Origin: Halichondria panicea
Taxonomy: Eukaryota > Porifera > Demospongiae > Suberitida > Halichondriidae
Length of the DNA: 64,000 nucleotides
NCBI RefSeq assembly: GCF_963675165.1
Contig: NC_087378.1
Location: 2,527,525-2,591,524 of the forward strand
Reading direction: 5' to 3'
Each line of letters begins with the position of its first letter. The stretch's first letter is position 1. This document shows, one piece after another, positions 1 to 13,100 of the stretch. A model generated the notes under the pieces. It was not told where the DNA came from. It did no database searches and worked only from the letters and a program-made list of their open reading frames with translations. The translations under genes and the position numbers were made by a program.

Positions 1-969
1 TGATGCATTATGTTGCCCAGGGGCGGACTTTTGTAGTTGCTAGATACACATCACCACAGAATAATGTGGTACACAGTAGTGTAGATAAGTAAGTAACCGG
101 AGAGATAATTTGATAAAAAAATTCTACGAGTCATGTGACACTGCAATTATGTTGGAGGCCAACACAAACGAATGGTTCTCAGCAAGCAAGAGTATCAGTT
201 GATTGAGCAATTAACATTCCAGGCTGCAGCGATTGAGCACGAAACATGAATACCAGGCACTCCATAAAGTGAAGTGTTTATTACCAGCACACACCCACAT
301 TACTGACATGTAACTTGAAACCGACAACAAGCCTTAGAACAACGCCCAGTGAAATTATGAATTTCACTAGCTATATGACCATATGACCAGACTTGGGACT
401 AGGTAAAGTCTTTGAAATATAAACCAGGAATTGAATCTTGTATCACCATTGACACTATAGTCACATGCACACTCGTACAGTCTATAACTATTGTTCGAAG
501 AATTGCCAGTATCACCTTGTAGTACTTATTGATGTTTACAGGTATGAGAGGCATTTAAAGCGTACCCTAAACATACGTGGCACCTAGTACAAACATTCTC
601 ATAATAATATTATGCTTTCCACTTAGCACTGAGCACAATAAGGCTTCTATACTCAGTGAGTACATGACAACATGTAAGTCCCTTAGTAACCAGCCAGAAG
701 TGGGCAAATGCCGCAACCAAACAATTGTACCACGAATCTCTAGGTTCACATGTACATATAATTATTACAGCTGAATGAACTATAAGAATATGGTAAACAT
801 TAAACGTACGTATATATATCTCAATGACACGACACGAAAGATTTGATATAAAATTTACTGCTAAAGCAAAAACATAGAGAGTGGTTGATTAACGAGCATT
901 CCTGTTCCCACATTCTCATGTTCAGTAGCGCTAGACTAGCCTGCATATAAATTAATATACTTTACTCAC
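1..969. other. Probable intron of the LIM-domain gene; no exon seen
   Basis: No convincing coding exon was found on either strand. It lies 3' of the LIM exon that ends at 970 on the minus strand, so it is most simply the next intron of that gene. The short open frames here are AT-rich and match nothing I recognise. Confidence 0.5.
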
Positions 970-1200
970 CTTTGCACACAAAGCACTTCATGTGAAAGTG
1001 TTTCTCCTGGACCTTGAGGACCTCTCCTAGGCAGGACTGCCCACACGAGTAGCAAGTAATCGCTACATGCAAGGAAATAATTGCACATTAATTGCCTGAT
1101 GGTAGGGTACAGTACCTACACACACCTCTTAGCTAACTAGGCAACTGTATCTGACATCATGGATTAACACCTCTGGGCTTATAGACTTTAGCTTACTCAT
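970..1200 (-). CDS. LIM-domain protein, ABLIM-like, first two coding exons (partial)
   Basis: The solid exon is 970-1062, flanked by AG and GTGAG on the minus strand. It encodes ITCYSCGQSC followed by GEVLKVQEKHFHMKCFVCK. This is the first half of a LIM zinc finger (C-x2-C, then H-x2-C-x2-C), and it resembles the first LIM domain of actin-binding LIM proteins. LIM domains bind protein partners; ABLIM proteins also bind actin through a villin headpiece, which would lie outside this window. A plausible start is the ATG at 1198-1200, followed by one base and a GTAAGC donor at 1196. That single leftover base fits the phase of the LIM exon exactly and gives a protein beginning MTITCYSC. The rest of the gene runs off the left edge. 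The LIM call is firm; the ABLIM subfamily and the tiny first exon are inferred. Confidence 0.65.
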
Positions 1201-1517
1201 GTTGTAGATCTGCCACCAACAATCAGTCGATCTTCTTAACAGCTCTGAGTCTAGGTCTCTAGCTTTTGCCTACAGGCTATAGATGAGTGCCAAGACTGAG
1301 ACAAGTCCTTGTACTTGTCTAGTCGAGTCGAGTCAAAACACTTCCACTGTAGTTTTTTGAGGTCAAGTGAGCATCGAGTAGGCGTGGTAAACAGACAGGT
1401 AAAGATCATCAGGTAATTAAGAGGGGTGGAGCTGCTCATTTATTCTGCGCATGAGCTGTGAACATTAATTATTTATTTTGTTAGGGGTGTGTTAGTAGGT
1501 GTGGCTTTATGTGAAAA
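1201..1517. promoter_or_regulatory. Putative bidirectional promoter, LIM gene / AIMP3
   Basis: Only about 317 bases separate the proposed LIM start (minus) from the AIMP3 start (plus), so both 5' UTRs and promoters must share this space. No clear TATA box was seen. The call rests on gene geometry. Confidence 0.35.
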
Positions 1518-2708
1518 ATGGCTGAAGACTCTGTTCCATGGGAAGTGAGGCTCTTGCAAGCATATTGCAAGAATGATGACAGTCTTGAGTCTGTAAGTTA
1601 TTGAATACATGCATTCAGTGAAATGGTAGCTCAATTGGGCTGTGTAATGACTTCCCATCCCACCTACCACTTTACAGTTGGGCTATGCCAAACAGTCCGT
1701 TCTTGCTGGAGCTTGGTATGTGGCATGTGGGTCCCACGGGTCCCTCCCAGCAGATGTGTGCCTGTGTGGAGTGGGAAGGGTTGAGGAGGGGCTCATACGA
1801 CAGTGGGTGGAGTACTATCTCTCCCAAGTCAGGACAGAGACCGTGTGGGACGCTCTCAGCAAAGACCAACAGAAGGCAGTGCTGAAGGTCAGTGTTAGGT
1901 TGTGATATTTTAAATAAGGGTGTAGCTATATGAATCTGTCGTTGATTTTGTTTTTCCTTCATTGCTCATTCTCTTCAGTGACGAGCTCTTACTTTTAATT
2001 GAGTGTTATATCCACATCTGTGAACATTACTTAGTGTGTGTGTGATTATGTTAACAGTAGCTTTATTAAACCCACTTGCGTAGGAGGTGAATGGCCATCT
2101 TTCCAGCTGCATATTCATGGTTGGATACAAAGTGACACTAGCGGACATTGTACTCTACTATGGTCTCCATAGATACTTGGTGAGTTTATTCGACAAACGA
2201 TTGGCATAATGATAACACTTGGTTCTCTCTCTATCTATAGGGAGGGATGTCTTTCATACAGAAGGCACAGTATCCTCATGTTTGCCGCTGGTTTGATCAG
2301 GTGAGTGTGGTATACCTTAGGATGCACTATAATATCCATATTTTCTTTTGTATATAATTATAGTAATTATATCAGGGTATATTATCAGGGTTTTATCTAG
2401 GATTAAAAGTTTGGAGGGGAAGGTTACGCACGCTGGAAAATATTTGGCCACTCCCACATTTGTTGCCCCACACACCCCCTATTACATGTTAGTGCGTCAT
2501 AGTAGATTTAGTTACATTGTACATCATACAGTGTATCTCCTAAAATTGTAGTGTTCAACACTACAGCACTTAATTTGTACCCCGACCCCACCCCCACACA
2601 CACACACACACTCAGGTGCAGCACTTCCCCGATGTCAGACCGTTCTCCCTTCCCCTCATAGTGTTCCACAAGAATCCGCAGCTGCTAACTTCTAGTGTAG
2701 GGCTTTAG
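1518..2708 (+). CDS. EEF1E1: Multisynthetase-complex auxiliary protein AIMP3/p18
   Basis: Five exons: 1518-1592, 1678-1887, 2084-2179, 2241-2300, 2616-2708. All have GT-AG borders and phase 0, giving 177 aa (the human protein is 174). It has a glutathione-transferase-like C-terminal fold. The signature stretches are TLADIVLYYGLHRYL and, near the end, YPHVCRWFDQVQHFPDVRP, both very close to vertebrate AIMP3. In animals AIMP3 is a scaffold of the aminoacyl-tRNA synthetase complex, associates with methionyl-tRNA synthetase and has a role in DNA-damage signalling. No GST active-site motif was evident, as expected for the family. The start is the first ATG and begins MAEDSVPWE. The 3' end converges on the myosin gene with 288 bases between stop codons. 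Confidence 0.92.
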
Positions 2709-2759
2709 TAGAAGTACTGTGTGTTGAAATCAGAGATGGTAATTTTGTGCAATAATCAG

Positions 2760-2765
2760 TTTATT
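2760..2765 (-). terminator. Candidate poly(A) signal of the myosin IX gene
   Basis: The plus strand reads TTTATT, which is AATAAA on the minus strand, about 230 bases past the myosin stop codon. The position is suitable for polyadenylation within the 288-base convergent gap, but one hexamer is weak evidence. Confidence 0.35.
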
Positions 2766-2996
2766 CTTTTTTAAAAATGAGATGATTGACACACAGTTAT
2801 TACAAAACAACATCCGTTTGAAATGATGATCACTAAAACTAATAATTATAAGACATACATGGTGCGATATAGAAAACATAACATACTTGCCGTAACGTAA
2901 TTTGTATTGGCTCAGTAAGTGTACTAGTGATATACTGACTCATTGAGAAACACACAAAAAAACATTTCATAAGAATTCCTGGTTGAGATGAGCTTA

Positions 2997-4176
2997 CTAG
3001 ACTGTAGTCTCTTTGAGCATTACATCACTCCAGTAATCTGGACTGGAAAGTTCTAGTTCAGATGTAGTTGGTGGATAATGGCTCTCCTTGGCTAGTGGTG
3101 ATATCGGCTGAGAGTTTTGTTCTCTGGAGATCTTTCTTCGTGTCTCAGCAGTGGGGGGTCTCCGAGTAGAATGCTTGGAGGTGCGGTTTTTGGTGAGATG
3201 GGTGAGGGAGGGGCCACTGGGAAGAACTGCAGTGTATGTGTACGAGTGAAAGTTGAAAATGAGCCTATGTACAATTAATATACGCACTGTGAGAAAAATT
3301 AAATAGGACGCGTACAGAATACAAATTAAAGACACATGCCAGATCTACATACTGACATGAATTCACTATAATATAATAGCGAAATTAGAGACCATTAAAC
3401 ACACAAACATAACCTCATGCCGATAGCACACCTGGCAATTCATTGTCCATGATCCTGATAGTGGGTGTTGAGGGGGAAGAGGGTGTTCCTTCGCGAGAGT
3501 GCCTCTCTTCAACGTCTGAAGTCACGTCCAGAGTCCATGACATCCTCGGCTCTGTCAACTCGCTGATTGGTGAAATACCTCGATCATGGTTGATGGTGTT
3601 GTGGGGTGAGAGGGGGGCGGGGGAGGGGGAGTGCCATTTATCTGAGTCACCCGAGGTATGTTCCAGATCATCTTCAGATAAGGGAGCAGCATCAAAGAAT
3701 GGTTCCAATTTGGGCAGATTGACTGTCAGCTGCACTCTGGAAACAAGTACAAATACGCAGCAGTAATAAGAGGGGCAGTCCCCTTACAACTAATTAAGTG
3801 CATGCAACGTAATAAATGGGCACTGTAAAAAAGGAAACAAGTACACAAATACAAGACCCTTCCCTTACAAGTGGATGCTAATTAGACAAATACAAAGGGC
3901 ATTCCCTTACAAACTAAGTAAGTGGATGCATGCAACCTAATGAATGTACGCACACACACACACACCCGCACAGAAAATGTCCCTTATTCGCTACTGTACA
4001 GACTAAATAGATAATGTGTGTTAATTGTACCGCTCTCTCTCCAGCTCCTCGAGAGTCTCAGTGAGCTGTTTCCTCTTCTTTTCACTGCCCGTCTCTCTGG
4101 GTGCATCCACTGTACTAGGCGGGGGCTGGCTGTTCACTCCAGAGCTCCTTTCAGAGCCCACTTCCATAGGTGGCTG
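2997..4176 (-). CDS. MYO9: Myosin IX exons 35-37: C-terminal tail
   Basis: Exons 4031-4176, 3432-3736 and 2997-3226. The tail starts with a short charged helix ([17 protein letters not shown]). It then becomes Ser/Pro-rich with repeated SP/TP sites and ends [15 protein letters not shown]. No domain is recognised. The intron between exons 35 and 36 contains degenerate 60-70-base direct repeats (about 3735-3960). Confidence 0.85.
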
Positions 4177-7100
4177 CTGTACAAATGATAAAAAGAATTC
4201 TAACATATTGACCTTGTAGAAGATTATAAGCTCAGAAGTACATGCACAAACAGACACGCATAGTTAATAGTTAGGTAACTCAAAGAACATTCTTTAATTG
4301 CAAGGCCGAATTAAATTACTTACTTCTACATTTTCGACCTGGCCGATCAGCTTGGACAGTTTGGATGAGGTGCTTCTCACATAATTGTCGAGTGTCCGAA
4401 TGTCTCGAATGGTGGCAGTGAGTTTTTCAAGCTGCTCCGTGATGATGGCTTCCAGGCACCTACACAAGCGTACATGCATGGGTGTGGTGGGAATGTTAAT
4501 GTAATGATAATTGCTAGTAGACTAGGAAGAAAACAAGCACTATCAAATATTCGTATGACCACCACAAAAAAATAATTGTTAGAAGGGGCCCTTCTAGGGT
4601 AATGTCTATATGTATAGTACGTACAGTGTTTGCTTCTCCAAATCTTTTAAGATCTCGTCTGGGCTTCTGCCGGGAGGTCCTTGTAAGAGACAAGGGGCAA
4701 AGATGATGGCGAGATTGCATGGAGTCATCTTGTTGTTGTGCTCATGCTGGGCAAATCTGCAGGCGGAGAGGACACAGAGTTCAAGTACTGTACAATAATA
4801 TTATGTTAGCCAGGGTTCTCGATTATACAAAAACAAGGGTTCTACAAAAGGAGAGTGTAAAGGAAGAATTTCTATTATAAATTCCAAGGGATATACATGT
4901 ACCGTATAGCGGGTAATTTTCGGGGGACAAAATATTCGTGGGTTCAGCAATATTGAGACATTTTGTGGGTAACATTTTTGTGGTTGGAGCTTGCACTGCA
5001 GGTAAAGGTAGGCAAGGTCGCTTCATTTGTAATTCGTGGTCAGACCGCCAACCACGAAAACCACGAATATTTTGCCCCACGAAAATTATCCTCTATACGA
5101 TAGCCAGTGCATCATTGTTATGTTATTCACTCCTAGAAAAAGATTGAGTGAAAGGTGATCGATGTACTGACCTTGCCAAGTGAAAGATGAGCCTCTCCAA
5201 GACAGCATGGTTGATGGCAGGCAGTCGAGAGATGAGTTGGTGAATAGTCTCCATTCTCTCCTTCTTGTTCGTCAGGTCTAAGCGAGGGAAAGGTGAAACA
5301 TTCAACACCACAGCCATACACCTGTCTGGGTACAATCAATCACGACAAGAGAGTGTAACTAGCACATGATCTGCCCTACATGTAGTGTCTCCAATTTTAC
5401 AATATTATAAATACAACTTAAACCCTTGGGAACGCATTCTCCATTGCCCCGCTTACCCATGGCTCTAAGGAACTCCACGTAGAGCTCTGAAGTGAGCAGT
5501 GGCTCCGGGAGCTCTCTAAAGAAACCCCCCACAGCAGAAGCCACTGCATGTACACTGTAGTTGTCCAACTTTGCATTCGCAGGGTCTGCAGTCACAGTAG
5601 AGAGTGGTCATGGCATACAATATACTAGTTTGCGTACTTATAAATATGGCAATCAAAATGGGATCACATGTGCAAATACAGCACATGGATCCAGAGGCTA
5701 GAGGAAATTGACCTTTTTACTCACCTTCTTCAAGAGCAGACCTCACTGCTTTTTTACTGCTGACTCCAGCACTCTTGCGATACACACCTTGCGTGTACAT
5801 GCCTATAGCAACAAGACAATAGCTGTAACTTGAACTTATCAATAACGGAATACGACGTATACACTGTACATGTATACTTTATTGAATATTCACAATGTAA
5901 GGGCATCTCTACTTACAAGCAAAACGATAAACAAGTTCTATTGTTTAACTAACTTTGACTCACCGTTGGACTCAAGGTAAGAGAAGCAGGTCTCCAGGAG
6001 AGGGGGCACTTTAATGGAGTTGGGTGGCACCAGTTCTTCCAGTGGCTTCCCAAACTGAGTGCTCTCTACTTTAAGCTGTGGTTGGACAATAACAGGAATG
6101 TTGTGTGTATATTAGATTGTACATGAACGTACCGATGGGTTATACTGTGGGATGGGCTTGGAGCGTGGTTTCCCCTCGCACCTTTTGTGAGTCTTCTTAA
6201 AGCAGCTCTCGTGACACGTGTACTCACACACTGCAAAATGGTGAATATCATGTAAAATGATTGACAGATCATACATGTGGGAGAATTATCAAACCTTAGA
6301 CCAGGTAGCTATAGTCTACATAATTGCTGATAGTCTGGTGATTACATACACACTTTACGTACATTGTAGCTCATACCTTCGCAAACTTCTCCATTTTCGA
6401 GCAGCCTTATTGAGCGTGAGCAAAACTCGCAAACGGTGGCCACTTTGAACTGCTGTGGGTAGAACTTGTGGCCTTTGTGTACCTATAAGAAGACAACTTT
6501 CCTCACTTAGCAATTCCCAGTATTAGCAATACAGAGCCACCACCAGTTTTTACTGTATCCCCGGCACATGTGCACCGAGACATAGCTAGTGTCGAGTGGA
6601 GCAACAAAGAACTCTCTGAACAAGACACCATCGTACATACCCTGGCCTCTACAAGGGACAGTGTTTCTGTAATTCAGTTCGGACAAGTTTGGCACACTTG
6701 AAGCACATTGAATGCGGCTGTGTTTAGGATAGGACTATGCCATACATACTGCTTCTTTTTAGGATAGTAAACAATTAATATACAGATGTACCTCTACCTA
6801 CCTACATGACTCTCATACTGTATAGATGTATTCCAAACATGCACGGCTACATGTAACTGCCTATATGCATGTAGTACATGGCAAACCTTTGCTTGAATGT
6901 CCTTCCCCGACTTTGTCTTCCTCATGAGTGAGGAGGGGTTGATGCTCGAAGAGTAAGTCCTCTTAAACCGTCTACAAAGAGAGGAAAAAACACATGCATG
7001 TACACGTGTACAGGTACTCTAATTATAAAAGCATTTTCGTGTTTTGAACAAAAATATTTCTGTCTTGTAGCCACCATAAGCAAAGTGACTTAGTATACTC

Positions 7101-10100
7101 AGCTGTACATGTATGCGTACCTTGCTTTTCCAAATTCGTCGAGGAGTGTTTTGATCTGGTTCACACCGATAGAGATGGTGCAGGGGTCAGATAGACCCTC
7201 TCTCTTGGCTATGCCCTTGAAGATGTTCGAGAAGTTGTTGACCAGTTGAGAGACAGTGATGGATACTTTCGAGTTAGTTGGGCTTGTGGCAGTTTCTTCT
7301 TTGCCCGGGGGTGGGACTTCCCCAGAGCTCTGTGTACAGGTGTGCATATCATTGATCGTATGGCTATCAACTAAGTAAGGTTTGTAGAAACAAGCTCCTG
7401 GGCAACCAGTCCCAGTCTACTATTGAGTGAAATAATGCCACAATAGGTAGTTGGCAATAAATAGTAGGAATTACTGTAGAATGTTGTATTACACATAGTT
7501 CTTAGTGTATGCATGTGTACCTGTAGGGAGAGGGAATAGCTCGAGATGAGTGAGGTATGGAACTCCATGAGTGAGAGCTTGAACACTCGGTCTATCAGAC
7601 TGCCCGGTGTTGAGGCTTTACTCAGCACAGCAATCTATCAGAGGAATGAAGACGCTAAGAAAGCATTCACATATGAGATACCTAATTTGCGCTTGACACG
7701 GAAAAGTTTTCTTTACGTAAGAACAAATGTACTACTGTAAATTGTAGGAAACCCAAGGCAATCCAGACTCAAGGATAACTAGGCTGAATGTGGAGAACAA
7801 CACTAACATCACGCCACTAATCTATCAACCTCCAATTTAGAAATATCCTATGAGCTACATGTAACAATCTCCCTACGAGCTACTCTGAGCCCACACCTTG
7901 TCCAAGAGGAACCTGCCGAGATCGTCCAAGTCCTCCAGTTTAGTGATCACCTTCTTCCTGGACATTGTCACGTACTTTCCCGACTCTATTTTGGCCTTGC
8001 AGGGCGGGACACGATCGTCACAGTGTCTGTGGATCATCAGCTCACAATCTGTAAGGGGTTAACAATGGTAAATTTGTAGCTAATAATTCTGAATGTCCAG
8101 TTATCCAGTTATCCTAAAATAGGCAATGTGTAGCTCATGCGTACATTTAAGTTTAAACCTCAAACACAATGGGCTATAGTGAAAATTTTTTATCTGGGAC
8201 CAATCCCGTGAGCATAATTCTGAAGAATTTTTCGATTCTAAAAGAGAGCTAACAATCACTAAATTGTGGGAAACCCAAGGCAATCCAGACTCATGTCAAT
8301 CATGCGAATGAAACTATACATGTGGACATTATAATACGATTATTAGACTTTAAGTTAATGTGAAAATTTATATGTACAAGTTTTATTGTGTATGGTGTAT
8401 GATGATAAATGATTTGTCATGTAACTTACCCACACACTTGAGCGCATGCTTCATGAACCCAGTGAACCCTTTGTGGCACACCTCACAGTTGTGGATACTG
8501 AACCGAGTTCCAGTGGTCTGCTTAAAGTTGTGGGCCAAGAGACCATCTGAAGGGACAAACCATATAGTTATACAGGGCACAACATGTATATACACACAAT
8601 GTACAGTGAGGGCAAAACTGTACATTAGCTATGTTACCACAATAGAAACAGTAACCTGGGCTATAAACAATTGTAAGTTCTAATCAGCACAAATGAATGC
8701 GAATGTACATGTAATAATAGAGGTAACACGCTAACCAGCTTTCTTTGATCCTGTTGACTTGAAAGAGCTTGACGAGAGCTTCCTGTGACGAGTGGGGGTG
8801 GAGGATCTGCTGTCCTTGTCGGGTGATGTCATCTTATCTCTATCCTTCTTCCCTCGATGTCTAAATGGCAGCTTCAAATTCAAGTGGCGCTTGTGGAATG
8901 AGAATAGACCAATTCTTTCCGAGGGAGACGCTAGAGTTTTTCGCTGATTCAGTCGAGAAATTTCGTCTGTAGTGAGACCTTTTGTGAACTCGGAGGAATC
9001 TTCTAGAGTGGTGATGGTCATGTCTGTGGGGTCGGCCACAGAGACAGCTGCTCGCCGGCGTCTCTGCATGCCGTGGTAGTGTTCACTTGATTGGTACTCT
9101 CTGGGGATAACCTGAGAGAAATTTAAACCATTATATGTAAGTGGTTAACAAAGAATGGAACGCTGTATAAATGCATACAAATTTAGACACCTAAACAAAT
9201 GGGGGGCGTAGGGTGTAGGCTCTATCAATACATGTCAAATACGGGTGGCTCGCTACAGGGAACTACAAATCAGAAACCTGCATGCTACTAAATAAGGAAT
9301 TTTTAGGATATTATAAAGACTCAAGCTAAATTACAAACCATACACAGTTACATAGACTCACTGTTGAAGAGAGGTCATTCTGCGGTGGAGGCGTGGCCAC
9401 GGGGTGGATCCTGTGGGAGGTGACATCACTGGCAGACCGATACCTGAACGTGGGTGACTCCATCTCTGAGTCCTCACTCTCCACAGAGGGGGGCAGGTGG
9501 TCGTAGTGCGTCTTGGAGAGTAGACGATCATAATGTCCTGTGATTTTTCTTCGAGGGGGTACGAGATTAGAATTAACTACAGGGTCGATTATTCTGGGTG
9601 GTGCCTCAAAGAGACCGTTTTCTCTGACTCCTATGATTAGTTCAACATGACTACTGCTGTCGCTGGATTCGTTTAAGAGGTTCTCTGGATGCTCGTCAAT
9701 GATTGGTTCTTGGTTGAAGGTTAGTTCGACATCATCTAGGCCAATTACTGCACTCCGTTTACGATCAGCTTCTTTGACAGGACTCTGCTTCTCTGGTTTT
9801 TCAACATCTGTTAAAGTAATTTTTTGCTCAACCTTGTCCTCTTTAACTTGGTCTTCCTTTTTTGCTCTACTACTTTTGCTCCTTCGAGAGCTTCTACCTG
9901 GGCGATAGTCTTCTCTGATCGTTACGAAAACTTTTTCTGGTGATTTACACGGAGTTGGTACATCACTGGGTTTTTGTGGGGAGGAGTCTTGAGACGTTGG
10001 GGAGTCTTTGACGGGAGCTGCTTCAGTTTTAGATTCTTCTACCCTAGTAACTTGTTCAAGAATGGTGTCTACAATGCTAGTAGCCAGCTCAGTCACAGTG

Positions 10101-13100
10101 TCTGCTGCAGGAGGTTGATCAACAACAGAGTCTCTAACATAGTTTGGTCCAGGAGCTGTATCCATGGTAACATCGGAAGGTTCTACATTTGGTATAGGAG
10201 ATGGTGTTGTACTGGGGCCCTCAGCTATTGCTAGAGGATGGCTAGCCCCTTGATTGACAGCTTCGGCTAGTATAGACTCAAAAACTTCCGACTTGGACCT
10301 AAAAAATGGTGACTTAATTTTTCTCCGTACAGGAGGTGGAGTGTATGCTCGTCGTGCATCCTCCGAGTTCTCCCCCTGCCCGCCAATAGTGAGCACTGAG
10401 ATTTTGTCCTGAATGGATTTGGAGTTCCTTCGAGGTCTGTGAAAGCCGACTGGAGGTTCAGGACTAGTGGAAGAGCCCTTGATATGCAGCTGCTGGATGA
10501 TGCTCTGCACATGGACTCTCATCTGTGAGACGTCTTTCGATTGGGTTGTCTTGGTAGCATCATTGTCTCTTGACAACAAAAATTGCTTCTGTAGTTCCCT
10601 GACGTTAGGTAAGTTACTTCGACTTGTGGTATTGTGTGAGGATAATTGTACTAGCTCAGCAGACTCTACATCACAGGGGGAGGTAGGTTCAGACCCCCTA
10701 GAAAGTACAGGCTGAGGTGAGGTTTCCCGTGGAGAGGGGGTGGTCTCCAGGGTCTCCAGAGTCTCTGCTTCCAGTGCATCCATGATGGCATCGAATTGGA
10801 ATAAGACGTCCGTGATTTCACTGTCCAGGATGACTGATTCCGTGGCAGACAGCCTGGAGTTACGAATGGCCTCCCTCTCCTGCTCAGCCATAAGTTTCAC
10901 TACACAGGGGGAGAGAGAGAGAGAGGGGAACCATCACATATAGAGTATCAGTCATTGACAACAAAATACCCCAAGCTACCATTGAAGTTATTAACTTAAT
11001 ACAGTGAATCAAGCATGCACCAGCAGCACAAACAAACTTTCACCTTGTTTCTTTACTTCATCTCGCTCTATTCTCAAAGCTTCAGCTTTCAAAATCTCTT
11101 CTTTCTTTAGTGCCTCCTCCTCTTCTCTTCTCTTCTCAGCAATTCTTAGCAATTTTTCTTGTTGTCTTTTCTGATTCTCCTCCAACAGTAGAGCAAACCT
11201 CTTCCGAGCCGACTGCCCTCTCCAGTGTGCTTGCAACAAAATGGCTGCCTGTTTCAACATCACAAAGTGCTTCTTTGCGACAAAGCTTCTCCAGGCTGAC
11301 TGTAAGAGCACTGCTTTGCATACGATATTTCTTCGTTTGTCTGCTTTCTTCTTGGCAAAGTGGCATCTCACAGCACACTGTAAGCAACATAGCACAGTAG
11401 CTAGCTCACACAACAGCAGACTCATGCAGCACTAACTAACTTACAATGGTTGCATGCATAATTATTATAGTCACCTGCACAGTGCAATATGTTACACGTA
11501 CTGTGCAACGGTTATTATTATTGTACAACATCACATGACAATAACATTACTACACAGTAATTATTTTTAACAAAAGAGAGTTTTCCAAACCAATTATTGC
11601 ACATGCAGTTGCAACATGAAAGCTGTAATCACGCATAGACTATATATATATAGCTACACTTAAGGAGTGGTCCCTTTTCTAAGTATTAATTTCTTTGTAA
11701 ATAGAGATCTCCATACATGTATATATGTAAGCTATACAGTGTATGTTTGTAAAAACATGCCCATTAGAAGCCTGCGGTCAACCTAAAAGTTGCTAAATAG
11801 AAGCCTCAGGCACAATTCGAGGCAATACACTACATAGCAGAGTGAATGGCCGGGTTACCTGAATGGTGATGGAAGACCTCCTCATGTGCAAGTAGCGATA
11901 GCGCAGTAACTTGGCTCTCACCCATCGTTGGATCTTAATGATCCTGGCCAAGACCTTGTCTCCTAGCTCTGCTTGTAGAGCCTGCTTTTGCTTGTCCCTC
12001 ATGAATACCTGCAGTGCAACACAGTGTGTATTAAAACTCTTAGCAAACACCAATTCCTAACTGAGATACAGAAAAGTCCCCAGAGTAGCTACATGTATGT
12101 GTTTGAACTTGTAGTGTTTTGTAAACAGAACCGCTCAACAAAGGTCACCTCTGTACTATTTTGTGCTCCTCAGTAAGCCTACACGTATGCTGGGACCTTC
12201 TACATGTATGTGCCACTATAATTGTATGCATGTACAGTACAGTGTATGTGCAGTATTGTACATAATTATACTACGGATGCCACATTTCTTCCAATATCCC
12301 CTACTCTTCCCCACTATCTCCCCCACCCCCTTATGGGAACAGCATGAGAAGTGCACACAGTACACAGCATTATTATGTGTGTGTGTGCACTGTTCAATAA
12401 ATGATTGTACCTTGGTCTTTCCAATCTGAATGTCATCGTTGCCAAATCCAAGGTTGCCCAAGAACAGTTTTATCTGAAGGCCTAGGTCAGGCTGCTTGGG
12501 CCCCATGAGAAACTGGTACCGCTCATAAAAGTCCTGCATGGGTAAGAAAAAAGGAGCACTGTATAATAAATAATGTGCAAGAGATCAAATAAACAGTAGC
12601 AAAATCAATCGATATGAAGCAGAAACATAGAATGCTGTAATGTATGCTTCAAGTGTGTCTACTGTCTTACCTCAAAGTCAGTTCTGACAGAGTAGCCTGC
12701 CTTGCGTATCTTGACTGTCTCCATCATGCCAGTGTAGCGCAGCTGTCGCAGTACCAGGTCGTCATCAAACTGACATGGGGCCTGAAAACAGAAACAATAT
12801 TGAGTGTCATACATGCAAAATATCATAGCAATATAATTCTCCATGTTGCAGGGGTAAAACTTGCTCTATTAAGTTTGTCCTATTCATTTTAACGTGAGCC
12901 ACTCCATTTCACATGCTAATTAATTTCTTTTCTACTACAAAAACGCGAAATTTTCCCCCTAAAAAGTATCAGCATGTATCCACTCCAACTCACACCTAAA
13001 ACGTAACCACCCACAAACACACCTTTTCTCCGTTAGACTTGATGCAGCGTATGAAGAAAGGGTTGGTCTTCTCCAGTCGCTCCATGAGGGAGGCCAAACT

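Noticed and set aside
9699..10943. Several plus-strand frames opposite myosin exon 20
   Set aside because: Shadow frames of a strongly coding antisense exon with no splice signals or known domains.
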